Source of the DNA: Ampelomyces quisqualis
Taxonomy: Eukaryota > Ascomycota > Dothideomycetes > Pleosporales > Phaeosphaeriaceae
Length of the DNA: 64,000 bases
Reading direction: 5' to 3'
Assembly: GCA_018398575.1 (NCBI GenBank)
Contig: JAGTXZ010000021.1
Location: 1,550,001 to 1,614,000 of the forward strand
The notes beneath the pieces are model-generated. The model saw only the letters and a list, made by a program, of their open reading frames with translations, did no database searches and was not told where the DNA came from. Positions 1-10,309 of this stretch are shown in pieces; position 1 is the first letter of the stretch; each line of letters begins with the position of its first letter. A program made the position numbers and the translations under genes.

Positions 1-138
1 CATGCCCCGTGGGTAGCCGTACTCGCCGACATATTGACCCTTGTCGTTGACGTTGCGGAGTTGCTCGATCCACGTATGAGCTGACACAGCTGGAATGAGG
101 GCGAGCGCCGCGATGGAGGCTTGGAGAATGCACAGCAT
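1..138 (-). CDS. Secreted protein, mature N-terminal His (5' part only)
   Basis: An ATG at 138 opens a frame that runs off the left edge, so only the first 46 codons are visible. Residues 1-20 form a hydrophobic signal peptide ending PAVSA. The predicted mature protein begins His-Thr-Trp-Ile-Glu and continues into a Gly/Tyr-rich stretch ending GYPRGM. A histidine at the exact mature N terminus is what copper histidine-brace proteins such as lytic polysaccharide monooxygenases require, so an LPMO-like secreted copper protein is one reading. The second brace histidine would lie outside the window, so the family cannot be confirmed. The short visible piece has protein-like composition and a clean cleavage site. 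Confidence 0.6.
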   Translation of the reverse strand, partial: MLCILQASIAALALIPAVSAHTWIEQLRNVNDKGQYVGEYGYPRGM

Positions 139-2465
139 CCTGAATATATGTGCAGGGATGAGGTGTTGTCAAAGTGTGGTGGTCTGTCCTGCAGGTTCGG
201 ATCTCGGTATGGGCAGAGCTGAAAATATCGCAAATGTGTGCCGGGGTGTTTGGAAGAAAGTTGTGTATGAGCAAGAAGTGAGGGACAATATCGTAAGGTC
301 GTTATGGGTTGTATGTGGCCTTGGCGATGAACTCATTGGCCGCTCACAGTGCTAACCGGCACGTGAGCAATCCGTCTTCACCTCAGGTAACAATGTCAAT
401 GGGCGGACAATGGAACAATAAGGAATGGATCTGCCGGTATTCACAACCTCGCGGCCTGCGCTCACAATGACGAATGGGAAAAAAGCAAAGAAGCGAAGAG
501 AAGCGAAGCGGCACAGCCAGATAGTGAACAGAAGCTCGCGTGGCCATAGTCCTTTAGTAGGCGGGTGAAGGGTAGTGCGACGCTTTTCACTGTTGCACAG
601 TATCTCGGGCCTAGAAGGGCAGAAGCAACGGGAGCCAATAGAGATGGAGACACACGAGGTGTCGAAACACATAGCCACTCCATGCGACTCCGCGCTTAAG
701 CTTCGCAGCCTACTGTATGGGTATTGGGTCTGCGTTTCAACGTCGGGCTTACTTCACTGTAGCCGCCAGTCGTCCCGATCTCGCAGCGTCTCTGCGGCGT
801 AGCGCGGACCTTTGCAGCCTCCCGCACTCTGGGCGCGAATGGCTTTTATAACAATGCCGAGAAATTAGCATCTCATAAGGCTGCACGGGGCTATCCTAGA
901 GTCTCAGGCAACACGTGCCGTGGATCTACGACACAATCAACGGCAGCTAGGTGTCGGCTAGATAGCATGTCGGTCTCCCTATCGCATGGCGGGACAATAC
1001 ACAAAGCCACGTCGGCCTGCCGTTTGCATTGTCACAGGTGGTGCAAAGAACGCGACGCGTCAGCAAGACGTGAGGGAGCGCAGCTTGCACGACGCGACGA
1101 CAGGCCAACGGATACCGGCGCCTTCGAGAACAAAAATTGTGATGTGGGTGAATGGTGGGGTGGAAGAGAGGTGGTAGGTGTCACGTTTCAGACTTCGCCT
1201 CGTTTGCTGGCGTGATTGGGTTGGCGCGCGCAGCACGACTAGGTTGGCGCTCCTCCAGTCTCTATACCTCGGTATTTGAGCATCGTGAGCCAGCGGGGCC
1301 CGCAATCCTCTTTTCGTAATGCTTCTACCGGCGCGCAACGCTTCTCTCGGCAGTGGATTGATGCCACAGGTTGTTCAATAGTGTTCGTAACGAGGGTTTT
1401 CGCGTTTCAGTGTGATGCAGCGCGGACCGTCTAGAACTGAGGTCGGTGAAATTGGAGGCCCGTGTCTAGAGGAACTTCTCGTCAGACGAGCATGTAGCGC
1501 AAACACTCTGACTGTATGACTTCTTGAATGCTCGATTAAAGAAGGGCTCCGTCTGGCACCCGTCTGCTGTTCCTTTTTGCGATTATTTCTTGACAATGAG
1601 GACAAGACATGCAATAACCAGTCCATCCGCGGATGCAATGCACTGATGGATTGTGTTTTCTATACAAATTCCTAATTCATGTGGGCACTCTGCGTCCAAA
1701 AGTCTCCTGGGCCTCAACAAGGCTTTGCAACATGGCTCGAGGGATCGAAGTGCCGTGTGCAATTTGATCTGGTGCTGCAATGAGAATGTACCCTGATTGG
1801 CTACGGAATTGGTGGGGCTTAGGTAATGTCTACAGGTTAGGAAACAAAGACTTTTGCCACATAACTACTACTATCTAACTCCACCTAGACTGCCGCTGCT
1901 ACTGTTGATGTCGCAACTATAGTAGGTGAGCAAGTGAGATGGATGGAAAAATTACTTACAGGATGGCTTGAGCCGCACAAGCAACACCACCACCACAGTG
2001 ACAAGGACTATAGTAATGCCGCCCTCGCGCAGCTCTACCTTTGGTGATTGTTGAACCGACAGAGTCGCCTAGCTTTGGTCACCCCTACATTATCGATAGA
2101 CTTGTGTGCCTGTGTGTTTGTATTCAGTATGACACGTCAGCACCGACTTTCCACTGAACGAACCACCCTCCTGCATTCGAACTTCGTGCGACCTGAGCCT
2201 CAGGTGTGGAAACACCAAAGCTTACTGCTAAATTCGACGATTGCTACATATGACCTTTGAGCTCAAGGCTTGTAGCAGATGTGCTATACAAGTTTGCATC
2301 CTTGTGTTTTCATCACGTTCTTAGCATGGGGCGCTAGCTATCGTGGGACGTTTGCGACGACCTCAGCGAAGCACAATCAACGTCTGGTGATAGAAATTTG
2401 ATCATGGCATAGAATTCGTGGCCGCCAGGCATGGCTCTATTCTCGTTTCGAAGAGGTGGTCGAGC
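139..2465. other. Gene-poor stretch, nothing convincing
   Basis: Only short overlapping frames of random-looking composition occur here on both strands. I see no signal peptide, domain motif, splice-joined frame or RNA gene. It contains the upstream regions of the partial gene ending at 138 and of the small secreted protein starting at 2599. Confidence 0.6.
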
Positions 2466-2472
2466 TATAAAG
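2466..2472 (+). promoter_or_regulatory. TATA-like box (TATAAAG)
   Basis: A TATAAAG lies 127 bp upstream of the ATG at 2599, followed by a C-rich leader. The spacing is consistent with a core promoter for the small secreted protein. This is sequence resemblance only. Confidence 0.35.
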
Positions 2473-2598
2473 CCTAGCTGCCATTACGATAGTTTGCGCC
2501 TGTTCCCAAACACTCACCACCAGGTCGAACCTCGAGAGTCTTTCATTTAGTGTGTTCGCCAGCCTCGCAAATTAGCCGTTCTACCCCCTACGGCCAAA

Positions 2599-3150
2599 AT
2601 GTTCCATGTTGCGACGCTGATCTTCGCTCTTGCAGCAGTCTCTACTGCTGTGCCTACTGCTTCGTTCCAGAAGGAAACCATTCAGCCTGGTTTCTCCTTT
2701 GCGACCTGGACCGAGAGCATGATCACCAATCCCACCGCTGCCCTAATCGTCGATGAAGCCCTTCAGCAATATCGCGCGACGCAAAAAAGAGACACCAAGC
2801 GAAAGCGCCAAACCTTCTCAAGCTGCGAACAGAAAGGCGATCAGCCCGCGCTTGTCTCAGACGCCGTAGAATGCGTCCAGGAACTCGCTGCTCGTGGAGC
2901 TGAAGGTCAACAGTGCGATGTCAGCAGTGCGGTAAAGTCTCAGTGTAGAAGAAGGTTTGCGCAGATCGTTACGGTCAAGGCATACTCAGACAAGGGGCCA
3001 GCGAGCATGAATTGCAACGACATTGCTAGAGCGGTAGCATTGATCCTGGATAGTTGCACGAGAGACGGGATGACAGTGACAGGTGAAGCGAACATCGACT
3101 CGATCGCTGTGCATCTTCAGGAGCCATTGATTCTGCAGGCTTTTGATTAA
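2599..3150 (+). CDS. Small secreted six-cysteine protein, effector candidate
   Basis: This intronless 183-aa frame starts at an ATG with favourable context (CAAAATGT). Residues 1-17 form a signal peptide ending in an A-V-P-like site. A propeptide-like segment follows, ending in dibasic runs at 63-64 and 67-70 (KRKR then Gln), as expected for Kex2 processing. The mature part has six cysteines at 76, 92, 106, 116, 139 and 153, enough for three disulfides. Size, processing pattern and cysteine number fit fungal secreted effectors or antimicrobial proteins. The spacing around C116-C153 (a short hydrophobic strand and Tyr, then Cys, a helix-like stretch, then Cys) loosely recalls KP4-type small folds; that is inference only. 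No enzyme motif is visible. Confidence 0.75.
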   Translation: MFHVATLIFALAAVSTAVPTASFQKETIQPGFSFATWTESMITNPTAALIVDEALQQYRATQKRDTKRKRQTFSSCEQKGDQPALVSDAVECVQELAARGAEGQQCDVSSAVKSQCRRRFAQIVTVKAYSDKGPASMNCNDIARAVALILDSCTRDGMTVTGEANIDSIAVHLQEPLILQAFD

Positions 3151-3276
3151 TCAAAAGCATCTCTTTACACTCACAATGTCCACGAGCATTGTCTCTCTAC
3201 CCAATTTCAGTCCATAGACTTCAATCCCTGACCTTTTCTTCAGACTTCAAGTGTTTCATCATCTATTGACGATTCT

Positions 3277-3814
3277 CTACCTCACTTTCTTCGTGACTTC
3301 GTGCACGCGCTGCTCGCCAGCCTGACTTAGCAGGCTTGCCAACGTAATTACACCCGTCAACGTCAACCACACGTTCCCCCAAACCCCAATGGCCATGCTT
3401 GTATTATAATGGCTGTCTAGCTTGTAATGCTGATACGCGCCAATACCAGTCGTGACATGATGGAATACGGTAGCGGCGACCACGGCTCTCGCATAGGGCA
3501 ATGCACCGCTGGCTTTCGACGTTCCGGCCGCCGGCACCGCGTTGGTGAAGCTAATCAGGATGAGAGCGAGAGTGACGAGGCACCAGCCGTCATTGCGCAC
3601 GTTGTAGAGTTCGAGATCGTTGGGTGCGAGATTGGCTTGCGAGGGTGGGCGGAACCACCCAACCACCATGATGGGGTCGTAGATCCGACACAGGCCGCGG
3701 ATGCCGTACCAAAACGCCGTACCATAGGCGTAAGCGTGGAAGATCTAGGAATTGTCAGTTCGGTACCGTGCGTAACTGTTTGAAGCTGCTTACTGCAGAA
3801 TTCACAGTAGGCAT
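3277..3814 (-). CDS. Small multi-pass fungal membrane protein
   Basis: Two exons are supported: 3794-3814 (seven codons, MPTVNSA) and 3277-3744, separated by a 49-bp intron with a GTAAGC donor, a CTGAC branch site and a CTAG acceptor. The joined protein is 162 aa. It has about four hydrophobic segments: near the start, around the VTLALILISF stretch, around RAVVAATVFHHVTTG, and near the end (WLTLTGVITLASLL). An ASGALPYARA loop connects two of them. It resembles small conserved ascomycete integral membrane proteins of unknown function. The tiny first exon would be missed by single-frame gene finding. I do not recognise a specific function. Confidence 0.75.
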
Positions 3815-4990
3815 GATGTGGGATAGATTATGCAAGGCGCGAAAAAGCAGCAAGTGAGGAAGTACGAAGCCTGAAAACTTCGGTTTAGATGCCCAATGGT
3901 CAATTCGGCGCGGAGGGACTGAAGTGGTCTCTTATACAATCCGTCAATATTTGCTTTTAACCCCTCCTACATCAACGGCATGATCCAGGTACCTGCATTA
4001 CCCGCCACGTCATCATGAATGGTGCAACGGCCGCTTTGGTGTTGCGGGGCGGGGGAGCGGGGCTTGGAATACTGCATATCGGAAATAGCGATGAAAAGAC
4101 CGAGGAGGAACATTAACTATGCTACACAGCTTGTATGCCTCAGCATTACTAGTCATACGACATCTTACTTTAAAGCTCTTCGTGTGCTACAGTTTCTCCA
4201 ATTACGCGCGGTTTAATCTGAGTTTCTGACGTTAAGTTATGAAGCTCTGAAGTTTGCTCGGCGTTTCATCGGTATTTCCGACATGCAGTACGGAGTACGC
4301 AGTATGCATGAGGCCATGGTCAGCGGAAGTGAGATCCATCGCGGGGAGGGATCGACAAGATTGCGATAGGGGCCGCCGAACCAGTGGGCCGACATGTTCA
4401 ACTTTCATCTCGACCACTTTCTTTGGACAATATCGATGTTGTCCGGCAGATCGTACCAGGCTCGAATACTGGCGATGTCTTGAATGACACCAATCGAGTT
4501 TCGTAAGCACGAACTTCTCCAGTACTGTCACGCCGTGGCTAGCAAATCAGCGTGAATTGTAGTAGGACTCTTGTTGCCCTTTATTTAATACTCTTCTAAA
4601 AGGAAATTCTCGCTGTAGTGCCAGCATGCCTTCAAAAGAACTCCAGGCAAATGATTTCGATGGTGGACGTAGTAGACCAGTTCTGAACTGGGGTGTCTCA
4701 AGACAGTTTTGATACAGTTGGCGGCAGTTGGACTTGTATGTGCTGAAGTTGAACAGGTTTGGGAAGTTTGTCTTTCTGCATACGATGTCCAGACAGGCAA
4801 AGCCCACATTAGTCGCCAAGAGATCCGAGTACAACAATGCAGATACTTCACGCTTCGCTCGTCGACCCTCGCCAGATTATTCCAACTCGATAGATCGCGA
4901 TAAGTCAAGGTCGAGCCAATGGCGGCGTCGCAAAAATGCGCCAGCGCCATTGCTGATGTCGTGCGCACGTATCACAACACCGAATTACTG
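3815..4990. other. Intergenic stretch before relics
   Basis: No supportable gene. One GTACGGAGTAC motif sits at 4288-4298, part of a dispersed motif discussed under findings. Several 60-130-codon frames exist on both strands but overlap each other and lack any recognisable family pattern. Confidence 0.5.
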
Positions 4991-5004
4991 CTTGGACTAC
5001 GAGC

Positions 5005-5352
5005 TGCAAGATAATTTGGGCAAATCATATATCGTTGTCCGTCAGATACGCCTTCTTCCTTGTGACCTTCTCATTCACAAGTAGCACAGCAGTCGTGCTC
5101 GCTCGCTACATCTACAGCCCCGCCGATCATCAGGCGAACAAAGGCCTTTCTATAGCATCATTCACTTTTCTCGGGATCCTCGGCTTGATATCGACGCGAC
5201 GGTCGATGCGCATCATGAACCTGATCTCCGTCATGAAGTTGATCGTCCTCCCGTTCATCGTGATCACCGGCTTTTTTGTTTTGGGCGGAAGAGCCAGGCT
5301 GCATGAAGCTCGACAGAATTTCCAGAACTTTACACTGCATAAACATTTTTCA
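5005..5352 (+). pseudogene. Amino-acid permease fragment (relic)
   Basis: The frame through 5035-5355 encodes two or three consecutive membrane segments of an APC-superfamily amino-acid permease, with the stretches SFTSSTAVVLARYIYS, SIASFTFLGILGLIS and LIVLPFIVITGFFVLGG. The last is the usual hydrophobic segment before a polar loop carrying NFQN. Neither the preceding nor the following membrane segments can be found in any frame nearby, and there is no start codon consistent with a complete protein. At about 100 residues it is far shorter than the roughly 500-600 residues of the family. It directly abuts a fragment of an unrelated gene, so this is a decayed, rearranged remnant. Confidence 0.6.
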
Positions 5353-5359
5353 TGAGTAT

Positions 5360-5760
5360 CATGATTCTCTTTACTGATGAAGGAGCAGGCCCAGCCGAAA
5401 AAAAGTACCCCAGAAGCCAGCTCATCCTGATTCCCTCACTCATTTTCGTGACCATTGCCTTCCTGGACCAAGTAGCTGCGGTCGGTGCTGGCTTGACGCA
5501 AGTCACTCGACTCTTCGCCATCGTGGGTGAAGCTGGTAACACTGCTTTGGGAATGCAAAGATATCGTGGAGAACCCGGAAATGGCGCCATCGGCTATGTT
5601 GGGAATGCTATTTGGTGGAAGAATCATATCGCCGGATGAGTTTAAAGATGCCGCCTCGTTCAGATGCGCGATGAGCGCCGACAGTATCGCGACCAAGGGC
5701 GAAAACTTCACGAAGCAGGACACCGTCATCCAGGAGATCGTGAGGAGCTGCTCGAGGTAG
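5360..5760 (+). pseudogene. Class V chitinase C-terminal tail (relic, frameshifted)
   Basis: Two overlapping frames together match the C-terminal tail typical of fungal class V (GH18, LysM-type) chitinases: GEAGNTALG in the first frame, then DIVENPEMAP, GMLFGG and a Ser-Ala-Asp-Ser-Ile-Ala motif in the second, ending ...IVRSCS-Arg-stop. The match crosses frames near 5545-5560, which points to a one-base frameshift. The GH18 catalytic domain, LysM modules and chitin-binding modules are absent. The call rests on the recognisable order of tail motifs. It cannot encode an active enzyme. Confidence 0.55.
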
Positions 5761-6218
5761 GACGAGGAGATAGGAAAGCACAAGCCTCGTGCCTGGAACC
5801 GCAAGGTTTCTTTCACGGGTCTGTCGGTGAGTGTGAAAACACATTTCCATAACTTACAGAGACAGCAATGGAGTCAATATAGTCCTAAGCTCTTGAAGGC
5901 GAAGCATTGTCTCGATCTTCGCGCATAATGGCGCGACACGCAAATTGCATTTGCCTCACATGGTCGGCTTCACTTGGCAGAGGGTAGTCACAGTCGCCGA
6001 TACACCTGCGTACCTCGACTGGAGAGGTAGCGACGGGTAACGCAACAAATGCAGCTTCCATTCGGAATAAATGAAGCTGCGCTCTGTGCACTGCCTGCAC
6101 TCCCGCCTTGTCGTTACAAACACGAACAGTCCCAGTATCATCATCCCTCCGGCACATCTCACCAGTGAAGCAGTCATAACCCACACTATTGTTCTTCGAA
6201 GCTTTCGGGGTCGTCGCG

Positions 6219-7276
6219 ATGCAACTCAAACTCTGCTTTTTCGCCCTTGTCGCTGCTTCCATCAGCTCTGCAAGAGATATCTGTGGTACTCCGACGCCGA
6301 CGGTGGAGCAAGTCTGGAGAGCTGTGTCTTTGCAGGCTCAAGATTTGAATGTTCAGAACCGAGATATCTCAGTAGTCAACAAGACTGCCATCGAGATCAA
6401 TGTGTACGTCCATCAGCATGCAACCGTATATTGAGCCCTGGGCTGACCTCGCACCGGGCGTAGGTATTTCCATGTCATCGCCAAGGACAAGACCGAAGCT
6501 GGCGGTTTCCTCTCCGCCGGTTCCCTCTCTGACCAATTCAAGGTCCTACAGGACGCATTCAAGCCTCACAACATCATGTTCAAGCTGGGCAAGGGTGACA
6601 TTTCTGTGGCACCAAACTGGTCCGATAACTGCATGGAGCTCCAGATGAAGCAGAGGCTACAAAAGGGAACGTATGCCGACATGAATGTGTACTTTTTCCC
6701 GAGCATGGCTTGCGTCAATTCCGAACGGTTGCCTAATGACAGAGTCTTGGGGTACGTCACCGACTTCCCGGACGACAAAACAGCCAACACAAAACGCCAG
6801 ATCCTGGATGCGGTTCATATCCGTGCCGACACAGTTCCTGGGGGTAAATTTGAAAATTTCGATATGGGGATGACCCTTGTCCATGAGGTTGGGCACTGGC
6901 TTGGTTGTGAGTACTGCTAGTGTGTGTTAAGAGACTGGGACAGTCATCTAACGCCGTGCGGCAGTGTTCCATACCTTCCAGGGTGGCTGTTACGGCTATG
7001 GCGATGGCGTGTCTGATACGCCATACGAAGACGACGATACGGCAAGGTACTATTCTGGCACCTGCAACCGCCCCAGAGATTCATGCACGACGCCTGGATT
7101 GGACCCAGTCGAGAACTACATGGACTACTCTGCCGAGTAAGTTGCTTGTCCTTGCTTTATCTCACTAATCTTACTCACTCAAACGCAGCTATTGTCTAAA
7201 TCAGTTCACTCCGGGCCAGAGGGCTCGAATGTTCAATCAGTGGTCTCGGTATCGCGCACAGCATAAGACCGTATGA
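6219..7276 (+). CDS. Secreted M43B (pappalysin-type) zinc metalloprotease
   Basis: Four exons (6219-6403, 6464-6906, 6965-7136, 7189-7276) join cleanly in frame to a 295-aa protein. The introns are 60, 58 and 52 bp, with CTGAC/CTAAC branch sites in the first two. The N terminus has a signal peptide (MQLKLCFFALVAASISS). The zinc site HEVGHWLGLFH is assembled across the exon 2-3 junction, matching HExxHxxGxxH, and a Met-turn YMDYS follows. The conserved cysteines after the zinc site and the C-terminal FTPGQ-x-ARM stretch are present. This is the architecture and length of the fungal extracellular metalloproteases called MEP1. It is expected to hydrolyse extracellular proteins, for nutrition or against host proteins. 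The catalytic centre is intact. Confidence 0.9.
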
Positions 7277-7779
7277 AGTGCGATGCGAGAATGTGTCCTC
7301 TGATTCACCAGTTGATCCTATGATCGCAAATATCGCGATATGTGCGCTCCATCGTTGGAGCAAGTCTGGGATAGGCAGGGCGCTGTGATGAGGTTTTTGT
7401 TCCAACTTTCACGGTTATGGCTTCTGGTCGATCGAGTCCAGTGTGTTTGCATCAACGTCGCGTCCCGAATCGCAATCGCGTCCTTGGAATTCAATTTCGT
7501 TTGATTGTGATGATATGATCTGCGAATTTCTAGCCGTGATTATCTTTAGTTGAGAGAGTATCCGCGGACGCGGAGGCCTCTTGCGACGCAAGCCAGTCGT
7601 GTAGCGAGGAGAATGGGGATGGAGAGTGAACACTTTTCGATGACGTAGCGCGTCGAGCCTGTAACTAAGTGGTGTATCAACTAACCAGGAGCAGGTTCAA
7701 ACATACACGAGTCGCATCTCGCCAGGCCAACGATCAGAACTCTGTGTATTACAACTGTCGATCACCATCTTCTCAAACT
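7277..7779. other. Intergenic, nothing recognised
   Basis: This separates the metalloprotease stop from the next ATG. No gene, RNA or repeat structure is evident. Confidence 0.6.
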
Positions 7780-8715
7780 ATGGCCCTCCCACTCGGCATA
7801 TTTCTCGGTGGCTGCGTGGTCGCAATTCCCGTGGTCACCGGCGTCGCGCAAGGTGTTGAACACCAGAAGAAGCAAAATGAAGAGGCTGCTAACGAGTCGC
7901 GCATGTGGAAGTTTAACTGCCTGGTTTCATGCGATGCCGATGACGAGATTGCAGCGGAGGAATTAAATAATGCTATACTTGTTGTGCGCCATGACAAAAT
8001 TTGGGTTGTGCCTCGCGATAAAGAAAACAAGCCAGTACATCCGGTTGAGCGCACGGATCCACCACTACATGCATTTGCTGGCTTTTACATTCAATATCCA
8101 GACGAAAGTAGATTTCCTCCAGAGCGAGGACTTGTCAGCACTATCAGCGATGATCCACCCATGCTGAATTGGATTTACTGTGACAAGGAGACGTATGAAT
8201 TAAAGTACTCGAATCGCACTGGTAGCATGGAACATCACGTGGGCGTTTGGGACTGGACTGAAGACGAAATGCGTCTGAACTTTGATGGCTGGGAAGGCTT
8301 CATGGCTATCGATGAGTGGGACGGCGAAGATGAAGATCCCAACACTCCATGGGGCAAAGAGGGCCTGCGCTGGGCCGTGTACTTCGACAAAGACGACAAT
8401 GGCCTGAGAGGCCGGCACAAAGACCGCGATATGTTCGAGATCACATTGGCGCGACGCATTCAGAGTGCTGAAGAGCAGCTGAAGCAGAATGAGGCTGCAG
8501 AGAAGAAGATGCAGGTTAAAAGCCGAGGCGGCCTGAGTACTCAGTTCAGTGCACCCACGAAAGAAAGAGACAAGGAGTGGGAAAAGAAGTATGGCGAAGA
8601 GGCTCAGAAGCGACACGAGAAAGAGAGACAAGAAGCTAGGGAGAAGTTAGAGCGACTAAGAAAGGAGGAAGAAGCAAAAGAGGGTGCAATTTGGAAGGGC
8701 AGCCGCAATGACTGA
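7780..8715 (+). CDS. Hypothetical fungal protein, Gly-rich N-term, C-terminal coiled coil
   Basis: This uninterrupted frame encodes 311 aa if the ATG at 7780 (MALPLGIFLGGC) is used; the frame is open further upstream but without supporting composition. The first 25 residues are hydrophobic and glycine-rich (LGIFLGGCVVAIPVVTGVAQG), like a short membrane hairpin. The middle, about residues 40-250, is acidic and Trp-rich. The final 60-70 residues are a charged Lys/Glu/Arg helix with coiled-coil character, ending in GSRND. No catalytic motif is recognisable. Proteins of this layout recur in ascomycete genomes as conserved hypotheticals. A membrane-attached cytosolic protein is likely; the function is unknown. 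Confidence 0.7.
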   Translation: MALPLGIFLGGCVVAIPVVTGVAQGVEHQKKQNEEAANESRMWKFNCLVSCDADDEIAAEELNNAILVVRHDKIWVVPRDKENKPVHPVERTDPPLHAFAGFYIQYPDESRFPPERGLVSTISDDPPMLNWIYCDKETYELKYSNRTGSMEHHVGVWDWTEDEMRLNFDGWEGFMAIDEWDGEDEDPNTPWGKEGLRWAVYFDKDDNGLRGRHKDRDMFEITLARRIQSAEEQLKQNEAAEKKMQVKSRGGLSTQFSAPTKERDKEWEKKYGEEAQKRHEKERQEAREKLERLRKEEEAKEGAIWKGSRND

Positions 8716-9632
8716 AATGTGATGAGGGATCACGTGCGGCTGTCTTGAGGCGATGGAACTGCAACACTCTATGGGCAATCCTCCGGGCATGTCTTGGACT
8801 GGGTCATGGCCAACCGCTCAATCACTAAATATGTTCCTGAATCGTTGAAGTGCCGTACTCTTCAACAATTCGAGGCAAGCGGCGTGTCGCAGCAAAAGTC
8901 TCGCACTTCACTGTACACAGAATGTCTGAGTAGGCTCACAGGCATCCCTGGTTCCCCTTCTTCAAATAATCTTGCAATGTTCGAACTCTTATTTTGCTCT
9001 TACTCTTCCCATCGCACAAAAAGACAACAACGGCCAAGCTTTCCAGCCCCGCCCAAGTCTTCTAGTTGAATTGCAGTGTCGACTTCGAGTGCTTTGCTCA
9101 TGCAGCTTCAAAGGGCGCGAAGAGTATACACTAGTTCCGACTTTGAGGCTCCTGGGAGCTTGTGCCCTGTGCCCCTGCAACCACCAAGGGCGGATCGACA
9201 CCATGATGGACCGTTGAAGAGATTTGACACGAGCTCGAACAAGAGTAATAATGAGAGAGACGGGAACTACTAGGATTTACTGTCTTTGTCTTCGTTTTCT
9301 CCTTGATATTGTCCATTGTAAACAAGTTTTCTGGAAGACCTGAAGAGCACTGCAGAAAGAATGTCCTGTGGGGGTTGTAGAAGGCGCGATGAAGGGGCTT
9401 ATGACTCTACACAAGTTGGCGACATCTCTGTAGATGAGATGTCCAGCTAAACTGCACCATGATTGTAGAGGATAAATGCTCTTGCTTCACTTTCGTTGAG
9501 AAGCTCTTGAGTTGAGTGGTAGCTCTTGCAGGCTGCGGCATGAGCATCTGGGTGTATAGAACATTTCCCATTGCAATAGAACTTTCAGGGGCAGTGCTGT
9601 TTGTCGCGCAACCTTCGGTGACAAGGGCCGCT
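8716..9632. other. Intergenic, nothing recognised
   Basis: No coherent frame, splice-joined gene, tRNA or repeat was found. The C/T-rich tracts around 8950-9060 look like ordinary untranslated or promoter sequence. Confidence 0.5.
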
Positions 9633-10161
9633 ATGCCCGTGGTTCAACAATCGACAGTAGTTCAGCTACCGTCAGCAGCTCATCTTCCCAAGGCACAGGA
9701 TGATAGCAGCGTCCCAAATCCAGCGGGTGAACACGCTCGACGCAGGCTTACTCACGTACGCCGCATACCCTTCGACGCGGACGAGGAGTGCCCCATCTGC
9801 TACGATGAGCCACGACTTTCTGAGTACCAACCAGCGGAACTTGTGTGACCTCGATCGGGCTGCAGTCGCTCGGTTCACACAGCATGCTACACTACGAGTC
9901 CTTCTTCGTTGTACCGTCTGTCGGGAGCCTGGCCAACACGAGATTGTGGCTGCACCGGAGGGGACACTGTTGCCCATGTGCCTCGACGAGCTGTCGAGGG
10001 GCCGTCTGCGATCTACTAGGAGGCTTTGCGACTGCATTCGCAGAACACTGTACCTGGCCAGACCTGGAGTGGTGCAAAGCTGGTTGTGGACGGAACGTGC
10101 ACGCCGAGTGCTCTTCGGCTCGGCGCCTGAAGCGGCTGGGAAGCGTCAATTTTCAAGCTAG
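9633..10161 (+). pseudogene. RING-type zinc finger gene, broken
   Basis: A frame from the ATG at 9633 reads through a basic segment into CPICYDE (first cysteines at about 9789) and then meets TGA at 9846-9848. The same frame resumes immediately with SGCSRSVHTACY, the middle part of a RING or SWIM-RING finger. The terminal CTVC pair appears in another frame. A second, similar half-motif (LEWCKAGCGRNVHAEC) lies in a further frame at about 10070-10115. The pieces are collinear with one or two RING fingers, but a stop codon and at least one frameshift separate them. An intron cannot remove the TGA, since the nearest donor/acceptor pair is about 20 bp apart. It is best read as an inactivated E3-ligase-like gene. 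Confidence 0.55.
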
Positions 10162-10309
10162 TGTTCCTGTTAGTAAAGAGTATTTTGTCCTTGAGATTGA
10201 CCTGGGTTGTCATCAAAAGTTGAAAATGAAATTCCTCTAGCTCAAGACTCGCGAAGTTGTATCGTCATGTCTTCTGAGTGCCTAACGTTCTATCCCCAAG
10301 GTATTTGTG

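Noticed and set aside
575..802. Short plus-strand frame near the left end
   Set aside because: Chance frame with no start context, motif or splice partner.
5885..6262. Minus-strand 125-codon Cys-containing frame next to the metalloprotease
   Set aside because: It starts inside the metalloprotease first exon on the opposite strand, lacks a signal peptide and has no recognised pattern; considered chance.
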